Below, one piece after another: positions 23,100-36,600 of a stretch of DNA of 64,000 bases. The stretch is from NCBI GenBank assembly GCA_001695595.3, contig MBPM02000184.1:1-64000 (forward strand), given 5' to 3'. The DNA comes from Plasmopara viticola. Lineage: Eukaryota; Oomycota; Peronosporomycetes; Peronosporales; Peronosporaceae. The position numbers were made by a program, and so were the translations under genes. Position 1 is the first letter of the stretch. Each line of letters opens with the position of its first letter. The notes beneath the pieces were generated by a model. That model was not told the DNA's origin. It did no database searches and saw nothing but the letters and a program-made list of their open reading frames with translations.

Positions 23100-23300
23100 A
23101 GAGAAAGAGATTGATCATTGTTTTGCTATATCAGTTGGAAGATAAAGTCAGCCAAGCTAAACTACCCTATTTGTGAGCAAGAGCTACTTGCAATCATACA
23201 TTCGTGTGTATCTTCATAATTAACCATGAACGGTCTTAACGGATCACTAGTATATCAAGATGATCTTAATGCAAGAGACTCGCTTTCTGTGTAACGAACG
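23100..23300 (+). pseudogene. decayed Ty3/Gypsy RNase H fragment
   Basis: From about 23130 the plus strand reads CYISWKIKSAKLNYPICEQE, continuing LLAIIHSC. This is the Gypsy RNase H block, commonly ISRKL..AE.NYP.HE.ELLAIVHAL. Shortly after, TVLTDH followed by a stop and YIKM matches the next block, V.TDH..L.Y. Stops interrupt the frame (for example the TAA after the LLAIIHSCVSS block), so it is a dead remnant. No LTRs were found. Confidence 0.7.
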
Positions 23301-26300
23301 CCATCGTCACGGCTCGTGAAACTACATAAAGACCGCACAACAAGCTTAAATCTTATTCAAAAGCTGCTCAGCGATAGCCATGAGCGATCTTGAGAGCCGG
23401 GTTGTTGTTCCACTCTGCGCGGACTGGTTTATTGTTCACTTTAGGGAGCGAAGACTTAGTACTCGGTATTATAAGCCGTGCAGCTAGCTTTAACACTTCA
23501 TAAAACCTTTAAAATAAAAATGAGTACGCCTTAGACTCCTGTAAGTTTTTGGAAAGAAAGATCTCCTCCGTCTCTTGAGATACTGTGTTTAACCCTGACG
23601 ACGGACGCGCAGGAATGCACTCTAAGTGATAGTTGTGCAAAAATGTGACGGGTGTCTTTACCGAGGGACGTTAAGGGTACTGACGTCTAGTGAGTATAAA
23701 GCGGTAAGTGGCACATCGGCCTTGATCGTCATCGCCAAGACGGCCTTAGCTCCGATATTGTCCGGACATCAGCTCTCAAGCCTAAAGCACACAGTCGCAT
23801 CGCTTCAAGAACAAAGCGCTTCCCTTCTTTTATTCGCGCCTATTGAGGCAGTGATAATGGCCACTCACGCACAGAATCGAATTCTGATCCAGATGATGGG
23901 TCGGCTATTGGTGACATCGAATGACCTGGCGCCGCCGCTCTCACGTCTACCTTGACCGCGTCAAGATACAATCGAGTAATCCCATTTAAAAAACTATCTG
24001 CACTCACATCTCTGTATAAAGTCGCACACAAGCTAAGTATGAGCCCAGTGGTCCAATAAAGTGCGGGTGCAATTACACTCGAGGGTAGTAGATAACGCTT
24101 TTTGTAGGTAGACTTTAAGCATTTTATACTGCCAATTTTAATGAACATTTCGTTTTGATATCTCTGCTTTTAATTAGAATTTGTTTTTAGTTCCGCCATA
24201 TTGATAAAGCATGTGTCACAAGGCACTAAGTCGCTCATGTATTGTATCACGGCTGTTGTTAGCAAGACAACTAGCAAATGTTGCCTCATCAGGTCTCAGT
24301 ATGGTAATATTCATGGAATGCGAGGTTTGAGTATGCTATTTAAGCTTGTTGAAGTCTGTAAGGCATCGAGTAAAAACCAACGAGTGGGAATATGCGGCTT
24401 CCATTATTTTGGCGTACGCAGTGTACACGGTTTTTTCGACAACAATCGGCTCGCACTGTCTGATCATCGTAGTTGCTGTTTACATGTCCTACCTGATATC
24501 AAACATTTTAAGAGCACTGTTGCAAAATGAGCCCGGTGATCAAGGGTCTTATCCGAGATAAATGTCTTTGGAAGTCGACCTTATTCAAAGACATGGTCGC
24601 GATACAGCACTGCTGCTTCAAATATTAGGCACAGCTGCTTAATGAGCCGAGCTGCCTCTGCGGAATGGGCCACCACGAGTGAGAGCTTAGCCAGCCAAAC
24701 ATTTTCTCTAGACCGAGCTTATCCCTGGGCGGAGAAGCAGAAAACCTGATATAGGATACAGACTTAATTATGAGTGTAGTAGGTTTCTTTTATCAGAAAT
24801 AGTTTTTAGGATCTCTTTTTTTGAAACTCATGCATATTTGCGCTTGTATGTGCCTGCAATCTACTGTCTGAGTCTTGAGAGTCATTTACTTTTCAAAGCC
24901 TTCGGCAGAACTTTGCTAATTTCATCGCACGCGTATGCACCACATCGCCGACAAAACACAAACGAGAGAACAGTGGGATATAGTCTAGCTCGTAGAATGA
25001 GATGCGTGAGAATGCATCAGCTGTAATTCTAGCTTGTATTTCACCTCGTCGGTGCACTTTGACGAAAATAAGATTTACCTGTCCGTTCGCTGCAATAGGT
25101 GACGTGGCTGTACTAAAGTGCGTATTGACGCCTAATCCAAATAATATTTTATTTGTCATAGGGAATAGCAAGCACGCGTTGAGCCCAACGAAAGCATACA
25201 TAATTGCAAAAAAATCTCTGTCAAATTCAGGACAGCTTTCTTGGCAGCTTGCCGCTGCTAAAAGTTAGGCGGGATCACTCGATCTTGTCTCTAGGCGTCT
25301 GCTTGAGCGGTACGCTGTCTTCGGCATTACCAGACGCTTCACAGACGATACTGAGCGGTCGTTCTATATCCGGTAAGGCTAGAAATAGCTCTTCTAGAAC
25401 AAAATGTTTTCTTGGGTTGAGTTTTCTACACCATGATTGTCCTTCTTAAGATGACTAGATAGTAGCCTAGCCACATCTGTCGAATTCTCACTGTACTTGT
25501 CAAGAAAGATCCACCACTGTAAGGTTTTATTTCGAGCTTATCCACATTAGCGTATGCATTAAGCTTTTCGCTTTCTGGCCAATCATTGACGAAAATGTCA
25601 AGAGTGCGTCTTTGCATACGATCTGCGGGTCCTGACGAAAGTTGTAAACGTTACAACACCTTTAAAATCCTTGATGCAAAGCATTAAATCTTGCAGCGCA
25701 TACCGCTTAACACGGCTTTCAGGTCTTGTAAATCCACATCCTACTCGTCTTCTCCTAATATGGACGCGATAGATCCTCCAGAATTAAAAATTACAACGAT
25801 CCACTACACGCTTTCTTTGTGTCTCTCAAGATCCATTTTGACTAATATATATCTGTTTTTTGAGGCCATATACAATACTTCGTGTATGCATTCGGAATAA
25901 CAAATCTCCTTAAGCTCTACCAAAGACTTACCATTCGGATAAGCAGAACATTCACGGAAGAAATTGGTTTTTTTCAGGCTAAACTTGCCTTTGATCGCAC
26001 TGATAGCCATCTTTTTAGAGAATGGCCGAGCGCTGTTGTCAATCACTGATGTTTGCCAAAGATCTTTTCCACAAGATGCCCTGCGCTGCATGACGAAGGC
26101 CATGCATCGCCAGCTTCGTAATAAAGAGATCGACGCGCAAAGACACGATGTGCATTGACTCCCAGCGTCGATTCTGACACTTAGCGAATAGAAGTACAAA
26201 TAAATGCTAGCTCCCAGCGGCTCGGATATGTGTCAGTTTACATGCATAAAAAGCGCAGCTAGTTGGGGCCTTGACCTCGGACCGTCTTCGATTATTGTCC

Positions 26301-29300
26301 ATATCGAGCGCTTCTAAGTGAGTTGTATACTACTGATAGGGTACTGCCTTGGCTTACAGCTTACCCTTTCGATCACCGGCATGCAGCGAATGCTGCTCCC
26401 TACAATTATCGTTGAATGATTTAAGCAACACATCAAGTTGTGGTCTATCATTCTCGATACACTTACTGCCCATTTCGGACAAGCTGATGCCCTAAATTTT
26501 GATCGATCTGGTTCGGTGTCCGCGCCAGTATCGCCTTTACTTACTAGATGAGGTATTTTTATAACTTTCTCGAGCTCCGTCAAGAGATAAGCGGATGAAA
26601 CATAATGTCTTTGACTGCCAATCAACCTACGGCTCGTGGCAAACCAGCCTTGACATTATCCAAGATGAGGTCATACGTCCAAAACTTTACAGCTTTCATC
26701 GCTTCTAAGGCTAAGCATCTATACACTAAATATAAAAGGATTCAAGGTGCATTGCCACTCGTCACCGCTGATAAGCAAACAGCAACAACGTCATGTCGAT
26801 GCGCTCGTAGCCTCAGTATATGCTGACTATTTTCAACAGTGAGCATCTAAGTAATTGATCGACGCTTAATTCTTGATAAGGCCAGTCCTAGGCTTATTTA
26901 ATATTTCACTGTCCTAACAAGTTGCGAACCAGGCTTGCAGGAAGAACTTGAGCTCTAGAGCATGGATCACTTCGCGTTGAAGACCTGCGAGCTTTTGGCT
27001 TCTCTTTAGATATGACCGAATCGAAAATTCCCTTGGGGTTGCCAGTTTCCCGCGGTATAACGGACGACTATCTGACCATTATATTTCGGCTCTATGAACC
27101 TGGTGGGCTCAACGCACGAGACCTCCCAGTCTTGAATACCGAATTATCATCGCAGATTAATTATCGACGGATGTCCAGATATTGTCCAGCAGCTCAGAAG
27201 TCAGTGTAGCGGAGAACTTAAAGGACACGATCGCTGGCCTAATATAAAATTTGGTATTTGAAATCCGTTTTTAGCTCCAAGGGGTTGGATCCGCACGGAA
27301 CATATCTGTCCAGGCCATGTCAGTGTGTATTCTATCCAAAATAGAGGGTGACTACAATAGATAACTGCTAATTACAAAAGCGCTCCCAGAACCAAGCTTA
27401 GTCCACAAGCCATTTCTTACCTTGGCGAGTTGCAAGAAAAAGTGGCCTCACATGTTAAGTACAGCTGAATAACAAAATCTTTTAAAAGAGCATAAGTTGT
27501 AACTAGCCACAAGTGTTGATAGACAGTAGACAGAAGTAAAACTTTGTAATCTGAGATTTGCAGGCAGAAGCGCTGTTCGATGTTTAATCACAGAAATCGG
27601 AAAGAAGAGAAGGTGACCACACCAAGTTTACAAACCATCCTCTCCCATCGACGAAGGCAAAATTGATCAAGGAGAAACTAATACAATTTGAATTTAAAAA
27701 AGAATACTAACACGATTACGAAAGCTGAATGGCTTCAGATGTTAAATAGAAGTGTGCATAGGTCACTTTACATTTCTTCATATTTCTAGAAGTGGAAGTT
27801 GATTAAAGTCGTAGCGGTCGATTGGCCTAAGATTCTAAAACCAAAGTTATTCCCCGAGAGTGTGCTTTAAAGCCAGCTGTAAGGCATCTTATGTAAAAGG
27901 TGCTTCTTGTCCATAGAGCTGAATTAAAGCAATACTTAATCTTAACATCATGAATATGTATATGTATATATCAGCCTATTTAAAAGTCAAGACGATGAAA
28001 GTTATAGGGCTTTGTGTTATGATAGAAAGCTAGCCCGGCCACCAAATACAGCAACATTTTTCACCGGTTATATCCAAATCGTACGAAGAAAAACCGTTGA
28101 CTCACGGCTTTTGGCGTCCTTACAAAGGTGACAATAATGTTTTAAACTTGTTCTGTATCAAATGTGAAAAGCTGTACATGCCAAAAATGTTCTTCGTCCT
28201 TTTGAAATGTGAGTCAAGCACAAAGCGATTCTGCCATCGCTTACTTACATTTGCATAAATATGATAAAATGTCTATATTTTAGCTCCAATTTGCATTAGT
28301 GATAAAATTTGTCTGTTTCATCACGGAGAAGGCATACAAAAGGGGCGTGGCGATGGAAAGGCTGAGTGACCGGCCTACAGATGAAAATAGCGCGCACATG
28401 CTCTTATGTTGGCATGCAGAACGTATGCAAATATAAAATTGGTCGCGAGCGTATTTGAGCATTTGTATGAAGGCCTATCTATATTGTCTGTTCACACCAA
28501 GCTTTCTTTTGCTACTATTGTAATTTCTTCGTATTAAAATGATACAATGTGCTGCGATAAAAATATGAAATGGGAATTGATTGATTACGTTAAGCGCGAA
28601 CGACAGAAAGGGGATTATTTACCTCAATGGAGAAAGTGTCAAGGCCCTTGTAAGCCCAAGGTTAAATAGGGTCGATTTCCGACGGCCTCACTGCGCTGAG
28701 ATAGAAATGGCTTGCAGGCTTCCATCTCTAGAATTTTTTACTCAATATAGTGACAGAGTAATGGCTTTGGAACAGTGATAAGGTTGGCATGGTAATTGAT
28801 TATGCCAACACACAACTTAAACATGCCTGTGGAGTAATCGAATATTAGTCTCTGGAATGTTAAGTCATTGCTTATGACTATAGGCACGCTTCTCATCGGA
28901 AGAATAACACGACTAGGTTTACGCTCAAGCAGGCGCATAGATGACTACATTTTTGGGCATAGGCAAATGGTAACATATTGCTGGACACGTCGTAAACATA
29001 ATTTTGGCTTTGTCCTCGATATCGCACCTGGAGCAGTTGTTTAAATTTCTTCTTGATATATTTGTAGTCACGGTGCTATAAAGGACTCGAATACTACCTG
29101 TGGATCATAACTTAAGGTCGCCTGATTTTTCTTCTCTCAGTTTTTGATGTTGCGCATGTGCTTTTCAAATTTTGGAGCTTTCACGCTCTATCGGTCGATC
29201 AGAGGTTAAAATATGGCAGTCGCATTGATTGAACCGTTCCGCGAAGTTGCAGAAGCGCCCGGAATTTTTCATCGAGATGAGGCAAAGGAAGGCTATGACA

Positions 29301-31069
29301 TATGTTTGGTGCAGATCGTGGAGTCTGCATCAAGTTGGAACCTTTGTATCGCTACTTCGAAAATGGCGTAAGTACGTGCACGTAAATCATGAATGCAAGA
29401 TCGCGTCGCAGTCCTCATAGACGCTCGATTTGATCAGGCGAAAAAGCTGTTGTGAGGCTACTTCTTCGCTCGAGCGTACGGCTAAATGGATTAATATCCC
29501 TGATTAACACAGTGCACGAGTAAAGGTGGTAAAGTGCCTCTTCTCCACGATCTTGCTGATCTCCCGATCCTTATCTGACTTGATTAATACATAGCTCGGC
29601 AATCCCGGGACTTGCACTCAGTAGACCTTACGATAAGTGTTAGCGACTAAGACAGTACTAAATCAGTAGTATGTGACTAACACAGGTCGTGTACTTATTG
29701 AGATGATTATGCAATTCTCACATCAAAAATTTCAGTCGACATCAAAGTTTAATCTCCTTTACGAGTAATTTCACTCCTTTTACGTTGTAATAGTGACCGC
29801 ACTTTTCACTCATATTATTTTGCTTATCAGCATTGACTCGAATAATTTACGTAAAAGAATATGACGGTCACAAGAGTCCATAACACAAGCAGATAGATAG
29901 CACGAGAGCACGATTGGGGAGCTTAGTAACTCCGCTTGGAAGCAAGAACTTCTTAATCAAGTCTACACGTTTCTTGTGCCACTTGTCAGATTTTTGCGAA
30001 GGTCAATGATTTAAATTATAATGAAACTAGCCGTGCATTGTTATCGTCTGTACATAGCGCGAGCATAACATAAACAACAGGTTTCGGGAGATGGTTCGGA
30101 ACGTTCTGCAAGAGGCTGGGCGTCTTCGAAGATTTCCAAGCTTGGAACCGACTCTGCTTCTATTTTTGTCGCCAAAAGGCAGAAATACAATACCTTGTCA
30201 AGAATGCTTATATTGTAAGTTTTTCTTTGTCTGATTGAGCATAAGCATTCGATGCATTTTATGACTTCATTGCTGCAAAATACAATATAAGGAAATTGAC
30301 AACAGGTTTTTTGGCCAAGGGTTACTGCTCGCTACCTTTTTAATATACCGTTGCACACACAAAAGTTTCGCGCACCACGCTTGTAATATTTTTTTTGTCA
30401 TTTCTTTCACCAGCACCACTTGTCTATTAACCAGCACCACCTAAAGGGACTAGCTTAGGTATTTATTACTTCAAATTGCCACAACGTGTTGAAAATGATA
30501 GTTAAATACACATTTGAGAAACTATTGTTCTCCTTAAGAATAACCTAATATTTGTACCTCAAGGAGAATTTCAAATAAGTGACTCGAATGCCTCGTCTGT
30601 GAATGTTGCGCTAATTTTTGCGAGCGGTGTAAATTTTACATAATCCTCGCATATGAGCAATAGATAGTGAGTGTATTGATATAAAATTGCTAATAAACAA
30701 TCAGCTGCACCACTTCTACTGACCCCGAAAATAGTAAGCCACTGTAAAAATGGGCTCAGCGCAACGTATAAACATCATGTATATGGAGCAGTTGCTTTCT
30801 TACTATCCAGCTTATAATTATGGTGGTCTCCCCAACGAATGCATACACCTCTGACCAAAGAATTTGCTGGTTTACTCACAAATACAGTGTACAATATGGT
30901 GTAGTACTATGGTATTAAGTCAGTAGCGTAAGCACATTCCTTACTAACTTAAGTACTTTTTTGCTCAAAAGTCAGATGTTTGCTAAAGATGCTTTTTTTA
31001 CTGTATTCCATGCAAAGTCTGAGTTGCTAATACTGAGGCCAAGTAAACTCAAGCGCGAATGGTACAGCG
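23301..31069. other. gene desert, possibly decayed retroelements
   Basis: About 7.8 kb without a recognisable gene. A minus-strand stretch near 25080-25000 reads RGEIQARITADAFSRI, faintly like the GKTN..ADALSR end of Gypsy RNase H; this is weak. Frames 25804-26199 and 26314-26625 (minus) have no confirmed motif. Confidence 0.35.
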
Positions 31070-31759
31070 ATGGGCGCGTCAGAGAGCGTCGCGGGCTATC
31101 CGCCGTTCGTTTTTGCCACGGCAAACGCCGACCCGCCTCACGGCGACCATTTGTTAAAAGCTGGCGTCACTGTCGTTTCTGAATTCTTTTCAACACTTGC
31201 AATGAAGGACGCAGTCTGCACGCTCAGCGCGACGGTGCTCGAGGCGCACGCTCTAGGTGATACCATGATGTACGAGGTCAAGGTGGTTTGCAAAGGCAAA
31301 TGCACATCTGTATACAAGAGCAAGGAAGATTTCAAGAGCATGCTCGACATGTTACGTCTCGTGGGTGCCATGTGCCGCGCCAAGAACACCCGTTGCGTAT
31401 GCGCGGCCTGCAGTGTGTGTGCTGCTTGCAGCGCAATCACCCCCGTGCGCGTGAGCGACGAGGACTCACTCGATGACTTTCTTAACGATATATTGGCCAA
31501 GCTACGCAAGGTCGAGCCCACCGCTCTGGAACAGTGCAGCACGCATCGTGGCGTCGTGCAGATCTTGATGGAGTTCTTGAACGTACGCAATGGCAAGTAC
31601 TTTTGCGCACTTACTCCCGAAATGGAGGGGGAGCTCTGCCCTTCGAGCACCAACAGCCAGAGCGTGCAGGATAGTGTTGATGTAGGCCACCCGATTTCAC
31701 ACTGTTCTTTAAATCGTACGCTTTCGGAGCAATTTGCGGCTAGAGATTCTGTGTGTTAG
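31070..31759 (+). CDS. PX-like protein with N-myristoylation motif and Cys cluster, 229 aa
   Basis: This is the only intact-looking gene in the 40-kb desert. It is GC-richer than its surroundings and is a single exon. The protein begins MGASES, which fits the N-myristoylation rule (Gly2, Ser6). Residues about 44-172 resemble a divergent Phox-homology (PX) fold: strands CTLSATVLEAH and MMYEVKVVCKGK, then TSVYKSKEDFKSMLDML in place of the RRYSDF..L motif, then a helix LDDFLNDILAKLRK and the end VVQILMEFLNV. Between them sits C109-x-C-x2-C-x2-C-x2-C120, built from a duplicated VCAACS unit. Canonical PX binds phosphoinositides, but the key Arg of RRY is replaced by Lys/Ser here. The C-terminus is polar. 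PX membership is inference; an unknown membrane-associated protein is the safe reading. Confidence 0.7.
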   Translation: MGASESVAGYPPFVFATANADPPHGDHLLKAGVTVVSEFFSTLAMKDAVCTLSATVLEAHALGDTMMYEVKVVCKGKCTSVYKSKEDFKSMLDMLRLVGAMCRAKNTRCVCAACSVCAACSAITPVRVSDEDSLDDFLNDILAKLRKVEPTALEQCSTHRGVVQILMEFLNVRNGKYFCALTPEMEGELCPSSTNSQSVQDSVDVGHPISHCSLNRTLSEQFAARDSVC

Positions 31760-32420
31760 CACTAGCACATCTTAGTACTTTCAATTAATACACTCATGCC
31801 TATTCTCTTAGTATGTTAACGCAAGGCCAACAGAAGACAAGGGCTAGCATCATCGACACTTCCAGAATTATTACCATTAAGCTACAAGGACGAGAGTAGT
31901 ATACTACGACGGCATAGCATGCAAGAGTAGTACGAAAAAGGACCGAATGACGATTCCGGTGCATTGTTGTAAAAAAATATAATTTTAATCAGAATACTGG
32001 AACAATGTGACAATGAGAAAGGTGGAGACCTTTGATGCACTGCTTGATAATCGAGGGCACTCTCGCAATTGAGCGCACAAATCAGTCTCGACTTACGTGC
32101 GTAAGCTCTATAGAGCGCATAAGCAATGAAAATTACGTGTCGGAAGAGAAGCATATCATATCCTCCACTTTTAGCGTAAAGTTTTTACACAGAATATCGT
32201 TTTGTTTCGTTGTCACGTCAAGAAGCATTTAACATGCACACACAATCGCTTTAAGTACGCTGTCCACAAGTGCCCTTTAATATGCTTCTTGCATTAGCTT
32301 GGCCATGATACTTGGATGCCGTATACAGAAATTAGCCTTGTTGTTTGGCTTTTGACAGACAGGCATACACGCTCAGGCAAATTACAATACTATCAAGTTT
32401 CGGCAAGCCCAAACGAAACC
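31760..32420. other. gap with no gene recognised
   Basis: AT-rich 3' flank of the PX-like gene. Small frames on both strands show no motif. Confidence 0.4.
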
Positions 32421-32515
32421 GAGGCTCATAAACTTTCAACAGCCCATCGGTTCTGGCAGACTCTGCTAAGTAGTAGACGTGTAGACCACGGGTTTGACCC
32501 TCTGTTACGTCTCCC
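32421..32515 (+). repeat. tRNA-like/SINE-like repeat, copy 1
   Basis: It shares with 57613-57695 the block GAGGCTYATARACTTYCRACAGC (19 of 23 bases, all differences transitions). It also shares a 3' block of the form GTGTRGRCCACGGRTTTGAYYCT. The GGGTTTGACCC segment resembles a pol III B box (GGTTCGANNCC) with one mismatch in the core. Preserved cloverleaf pairing was not found, so it is not called a tRNA gene. Confidence 0.4.
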
Positions 32516-33399
32516 TTAAATTCTTGGCCACCCATTTGAACATGTTGGGCCTGAGCAGTCTTTTTCAAAATATTCTTGGTCTTTGAAGAAAACCGAGATT
32601 TATTTTAGAAAAATGGCGGAACACCAAGTCTTGGTACCTGAAACAAGATTGGTTTCAGTATTCGCGAAATATTGCGAAGCACAGCTTTTCTGGCTTTAAC
32701 GTGTGTTCCAGGTCTATATGAGTATTTCGTACGTTCCGAAGACTCATATTTTGATACTTACGATGCATGGTGCTGTATGATTACTGTCACTTTTGGTAGT
32801 ATTTTCAGTCAATTTACCTCGCGCGGATAGATTATCATCAAACCAAATGTAGGTCTTGGTGTTATTAAAAGGACCTTCTTCATTCATCGGGCGCGCCTAT
32901 GAGCTGATTTAACCATTATTCGGCTTTAATTGCCCTGAGTAGTCGCTTGGTTCGTGGCTCTCTAGTAAGATCATATTGTGGTGTTCGAGCAGGGTGGTAA
33001 ACCGTAGGTCCTTATCTTTATAAATGAATAAGCTTGCGCTCAAATTAACGATTTATGGCTCGCTGCAGGGGCAGCTCTTTTTCCAGATAATTGGGCGCGT
33101 GTCGCGTACACGCTTTCCTACCTATATGGTTGGGCTAATAATACGATCTATACCCGTGAAAGTTTTAAGCTTGGTGCTTCGTTTCATAACAATACTACAG
33201 AAACACTTAAGAGCAACCTTTTTTCGGTGGCCTTTTAATTCTGCTAAGTGTACTTTTTATTTGTAAGAAAGGAGAGTGCGAGCTGCATCTGTACGTCTAT
33301 TTTTCAGAGAGTCGATGAATATATATTACATAGGACACTGCTCCCTAAACAAATTAAATTGACAAGTTTATGAATAGTCAAAGGGCTCACGCAACACTT
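32516..33399. other. gap with no gene recognised
   Basis: Decayed sequence. A plus frame at 33024-33266 has no conserved motif. Confidence 0.35.
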
Positions 33400-33600
33400 T
33401 GATTGCGCCCCACGGCCCTTTTAAGAAGGAAACGCCTGCACAAAAGTAAAATGGTGGTTTTATCTGCCTAGCTTTGTTCTGCTGACACACTTCGCAAGTG
33501 TTAATTTCGCGCTGGTACTTGTTATTTTCGGCCAGCAGTACTTGTGACCCACGTCCGGAAAGATTTTGCAAGATATTGAGTCGCTTGCCGATGCACAACC
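33400..33600 (-). pseudogene. decayed Gypsy integrase zinc-binding fragment
   Basis: On the minus strand GHKYCWPKI, followed after a frameshift by INTCEVCQQNKARQIKPP, matches the integrase H2C2 block of Ty3/Gypsy elements (YWP.M......C..CQ.NKAR..KP). A less conserved segment ending GPWGAI occupies the place of the usual PLP.P..PW..I motif. The two parts lie in different frames, so the copy is dead. Confidence 0.6.
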
Positions 33601-36600
33601 GTACTTCTCACATATGACGCGATTAATCAGATTTGTGTTGTCGGTAGAATATAGCTGGAAGTCTCATTCTCGCCATTTTGGTAATGCCAAATACCATCTT
33701 GCACTAAGTACTTTGGCACGTTCTACTCTCTTTTCAGCCTCATTTTGATCCACTGTGGGTCCCTTTTCCACATATAAGTTGTTTGTTCAGCTTGCGCCAC
33801 TACGTGCGACCTTGTTCGTCCTGGTTGTTGCTACAATCTCGCGATTCTTAGTCGCATCTTGTGGCTCTTGTAAGCCGACTTAGTGTCTTTACGCTCAATT
33901 TTTTATGCGTGTTATTGCATCAGCTACGGCGTTAATTCTAGCGAGAGTCTAATCAAACAAAGGCGTACTCCAGCAAGCTCATTGTACTATCGAGACTCTC
34001 TGCGATAATGTCTCATAGACAATGAGTTCCCAAGAAAACATTATTTGTATGGACTTAGACATTCCGAAGTCTTGATGGGAAAAAATGTGACGAATTCAGT
34101 TTGTCGTGCGATTCGACGACAATATAACAAAATATAGATTCGTTATTCAGTTAGAATCGCACATCACAGAATGTGACATTTAGTGGCGAGTGCAAAATGA
34201 AATCTTGAGTCACCGATCAATAGGTCTTGTCTTTATTCGCATACGCTATCTTTTACTCGTGTGACGCAAATCAGATCCCACTTATTCGCGTAACTCAACT
34301 CTTGCGAGTTTGACGACAGTGATTTTTCTTAATCGACACATCAGATAGACATTAAATCGTCTCAAACAGTCCAAGACCTACATATCCTTTTTAAAAAATT
34401 CGATACCAATTCGGCTCGTCCAGCTTTCATTGTTGTCATTCATGTAACAAAGTTATTCTGTCACGTGAATTGTGCTTGAGTGAACAATAAATTGTTTTTG
34501 AGCTGAAAGTGTAATAAAAAGCTCAAAAGTGTTAAAAACTAATTTATGATGCTGTTACTGGCACCACTAAGCTACTAAAATCCGGACTTATCCACTTCAT
34601 GTAAGCTCTTTAATTGCCCAAAACGTAGCGGTGTTACCGGAAGTACTAGGCTAATATTATTAAGTCCGAATATATTGCCCATATATACGGCCACTGCGTT
34701 GTTTAACGACGCTTTTCCATCGGTACTGCGTGCGAGCGGCTGCCATGACTTCCAAGCAGCACTGAGTCGAGATTGACCATACATGTATAAGAAAGTGGTC
34801 AATCCGTTTGGGGATCCTTTTTATGCGATGATATAGGAAGGGTATGTCTACTGGACGCGACTATATAATGGAGTCATACTAAACCTACAATTTGGGTCAA
34901 TTTTGAAAGATACGAAGCTTCAATCAATGTTGTTTAAAAAAAAAGAGGAGGCTTTTGATTGAGTGTTTTCGCTATCCGCAAGCGACCGGGTCCTACTAAG
35001 ATATTTCTTTTCGAGCAGTGCAAATTGGTAAGACCCTTACTAAATGACTCCGTATCATTACGATGACGCAAATCTTTCATCTAAGCTGAATTACTAAAGC
35101 CTAATAATCATATTATGGCCACAAATTGGATAAAGTTTTTATTAGCTGGTAGACTGACTAAGACGTGTACGAGGACTGCATAATCACTCGATGCGTGATC
35201 AAAGTTCGCAGCACATTTGGTACGACATTGATCCCCGATGCATACGAAGAACCGTCCTACCATATTTTAGACGTCGGTGGTAAATTATAAAGCAAAAGTG
35301 GATGCCAGCAATTCAATGCAGCTCAATGCGTTGTATATGTAAAAAATGCTTATGAAAGCTAGAGGAATCGAAATATTGAAAAAAATCTACCTAGTAATTA
35401 CCGCGACAATGTTTTTTGTAAGGACAACGCATGAATGTATTCCTCCGCAGAATATACACGGTCAGCTCACAAGCGTTTGGGATGTGCTTAATGAGCTAAA
35501 TCCGCTTTATAATCATATTTATGCATTCGAAAGTCATTAGCAAAAAAACGCACAATTATCATCCCACTATTCTAAGCATATAGACGTTTTATAGATAATA
35601 TTTGAGCACATTCAAAATATTATGACATAGTTCCAGCATCGTAAGTTTTGGCTCATCTACAATTTAAACGTGAAAGAATGTATGCGAAAACATCACCTAA
35701 TGGTATTTAATTGGAATTCCAGCTTTATGACTAATATCAACGCATAGCTCACATTATGTGCTGCTAAGTTCATTGCTGAAATAAATGATATTGACCGCGA
35801 TACATCAGATATCGGATTGTCCATATTATAAACGCTTCAGTTTAAGATTATGCAGAGTTTCATTCAAGCAAGCGAAGATATAGATATGTCACATAGCGAA
35901 ACGGTTGCAATGAAACAGTAAAACTTGATGTAAAAGATGTTCCTTTGGGTAGACGCACGATTTCTTCGCTAAATTGGGAATATAAATGGCAATTACGGAA
36001 GCCACTGATCTTTTTATTATTGTTTTGGGGAAAAACGAAAGCGATTCTTTTGCATAGTGTACGCATGGCCTGCTCACAAGCTTACGCATGTTGCTCCCCG
36101 AATTAGCTGAATAAGAAATGGTAGTTGTATAAAAGTGCGTCCCAATCCAACACTGAATCTATATCATGGGATTAGTTAAGAATGTCGGTCGAACCAACGC
36201 GAGTGTACTCTTCAGCACCAGGCAACTGATTGTATGTACATGTTAAAGTTCATTTTAAATGGATCAAAAACCTTCAACAGTCGCCCATAAAGAATATGAG
36301 ATTTTATGCATGAGTGTTGCTTAGATATTCACACTCAACCAAAATTTGTTTACACCATATGGTAAGCTGAGCCAGGTTTGCTTCTTCTAATGTGCGCTTG
36401 GTGATTACAATGCGAAGTAGATGCAGCAACGCAGTCGAACCCTTGCCTTTATTGAATTTAAAGCAGGCACTTTCTAGAGTATACTAAGAGAACGAATATC
36501 ATAAACTACTAAATCTAATTTAGTGTTTATAGGTAGTCGGCTAAAGCACAGAAATCTACTCGTAGACTTCAAAGGTAAAACAGCAGTCGTGATTGCCAGG

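Noticed and set aside
24893..25201. Gypsy-like ADAFSRI stretch on the minus strand
   Set aside because: The match is confined to a few residues and no neighbouring pol block was found, so it is not called as a feature of its own.
32421..32515. Possible tRNA gene
   Set aside because: Only a B-box-like stretch is present. No acceptor stem, anticodon arm or paired T stem could be assembled.
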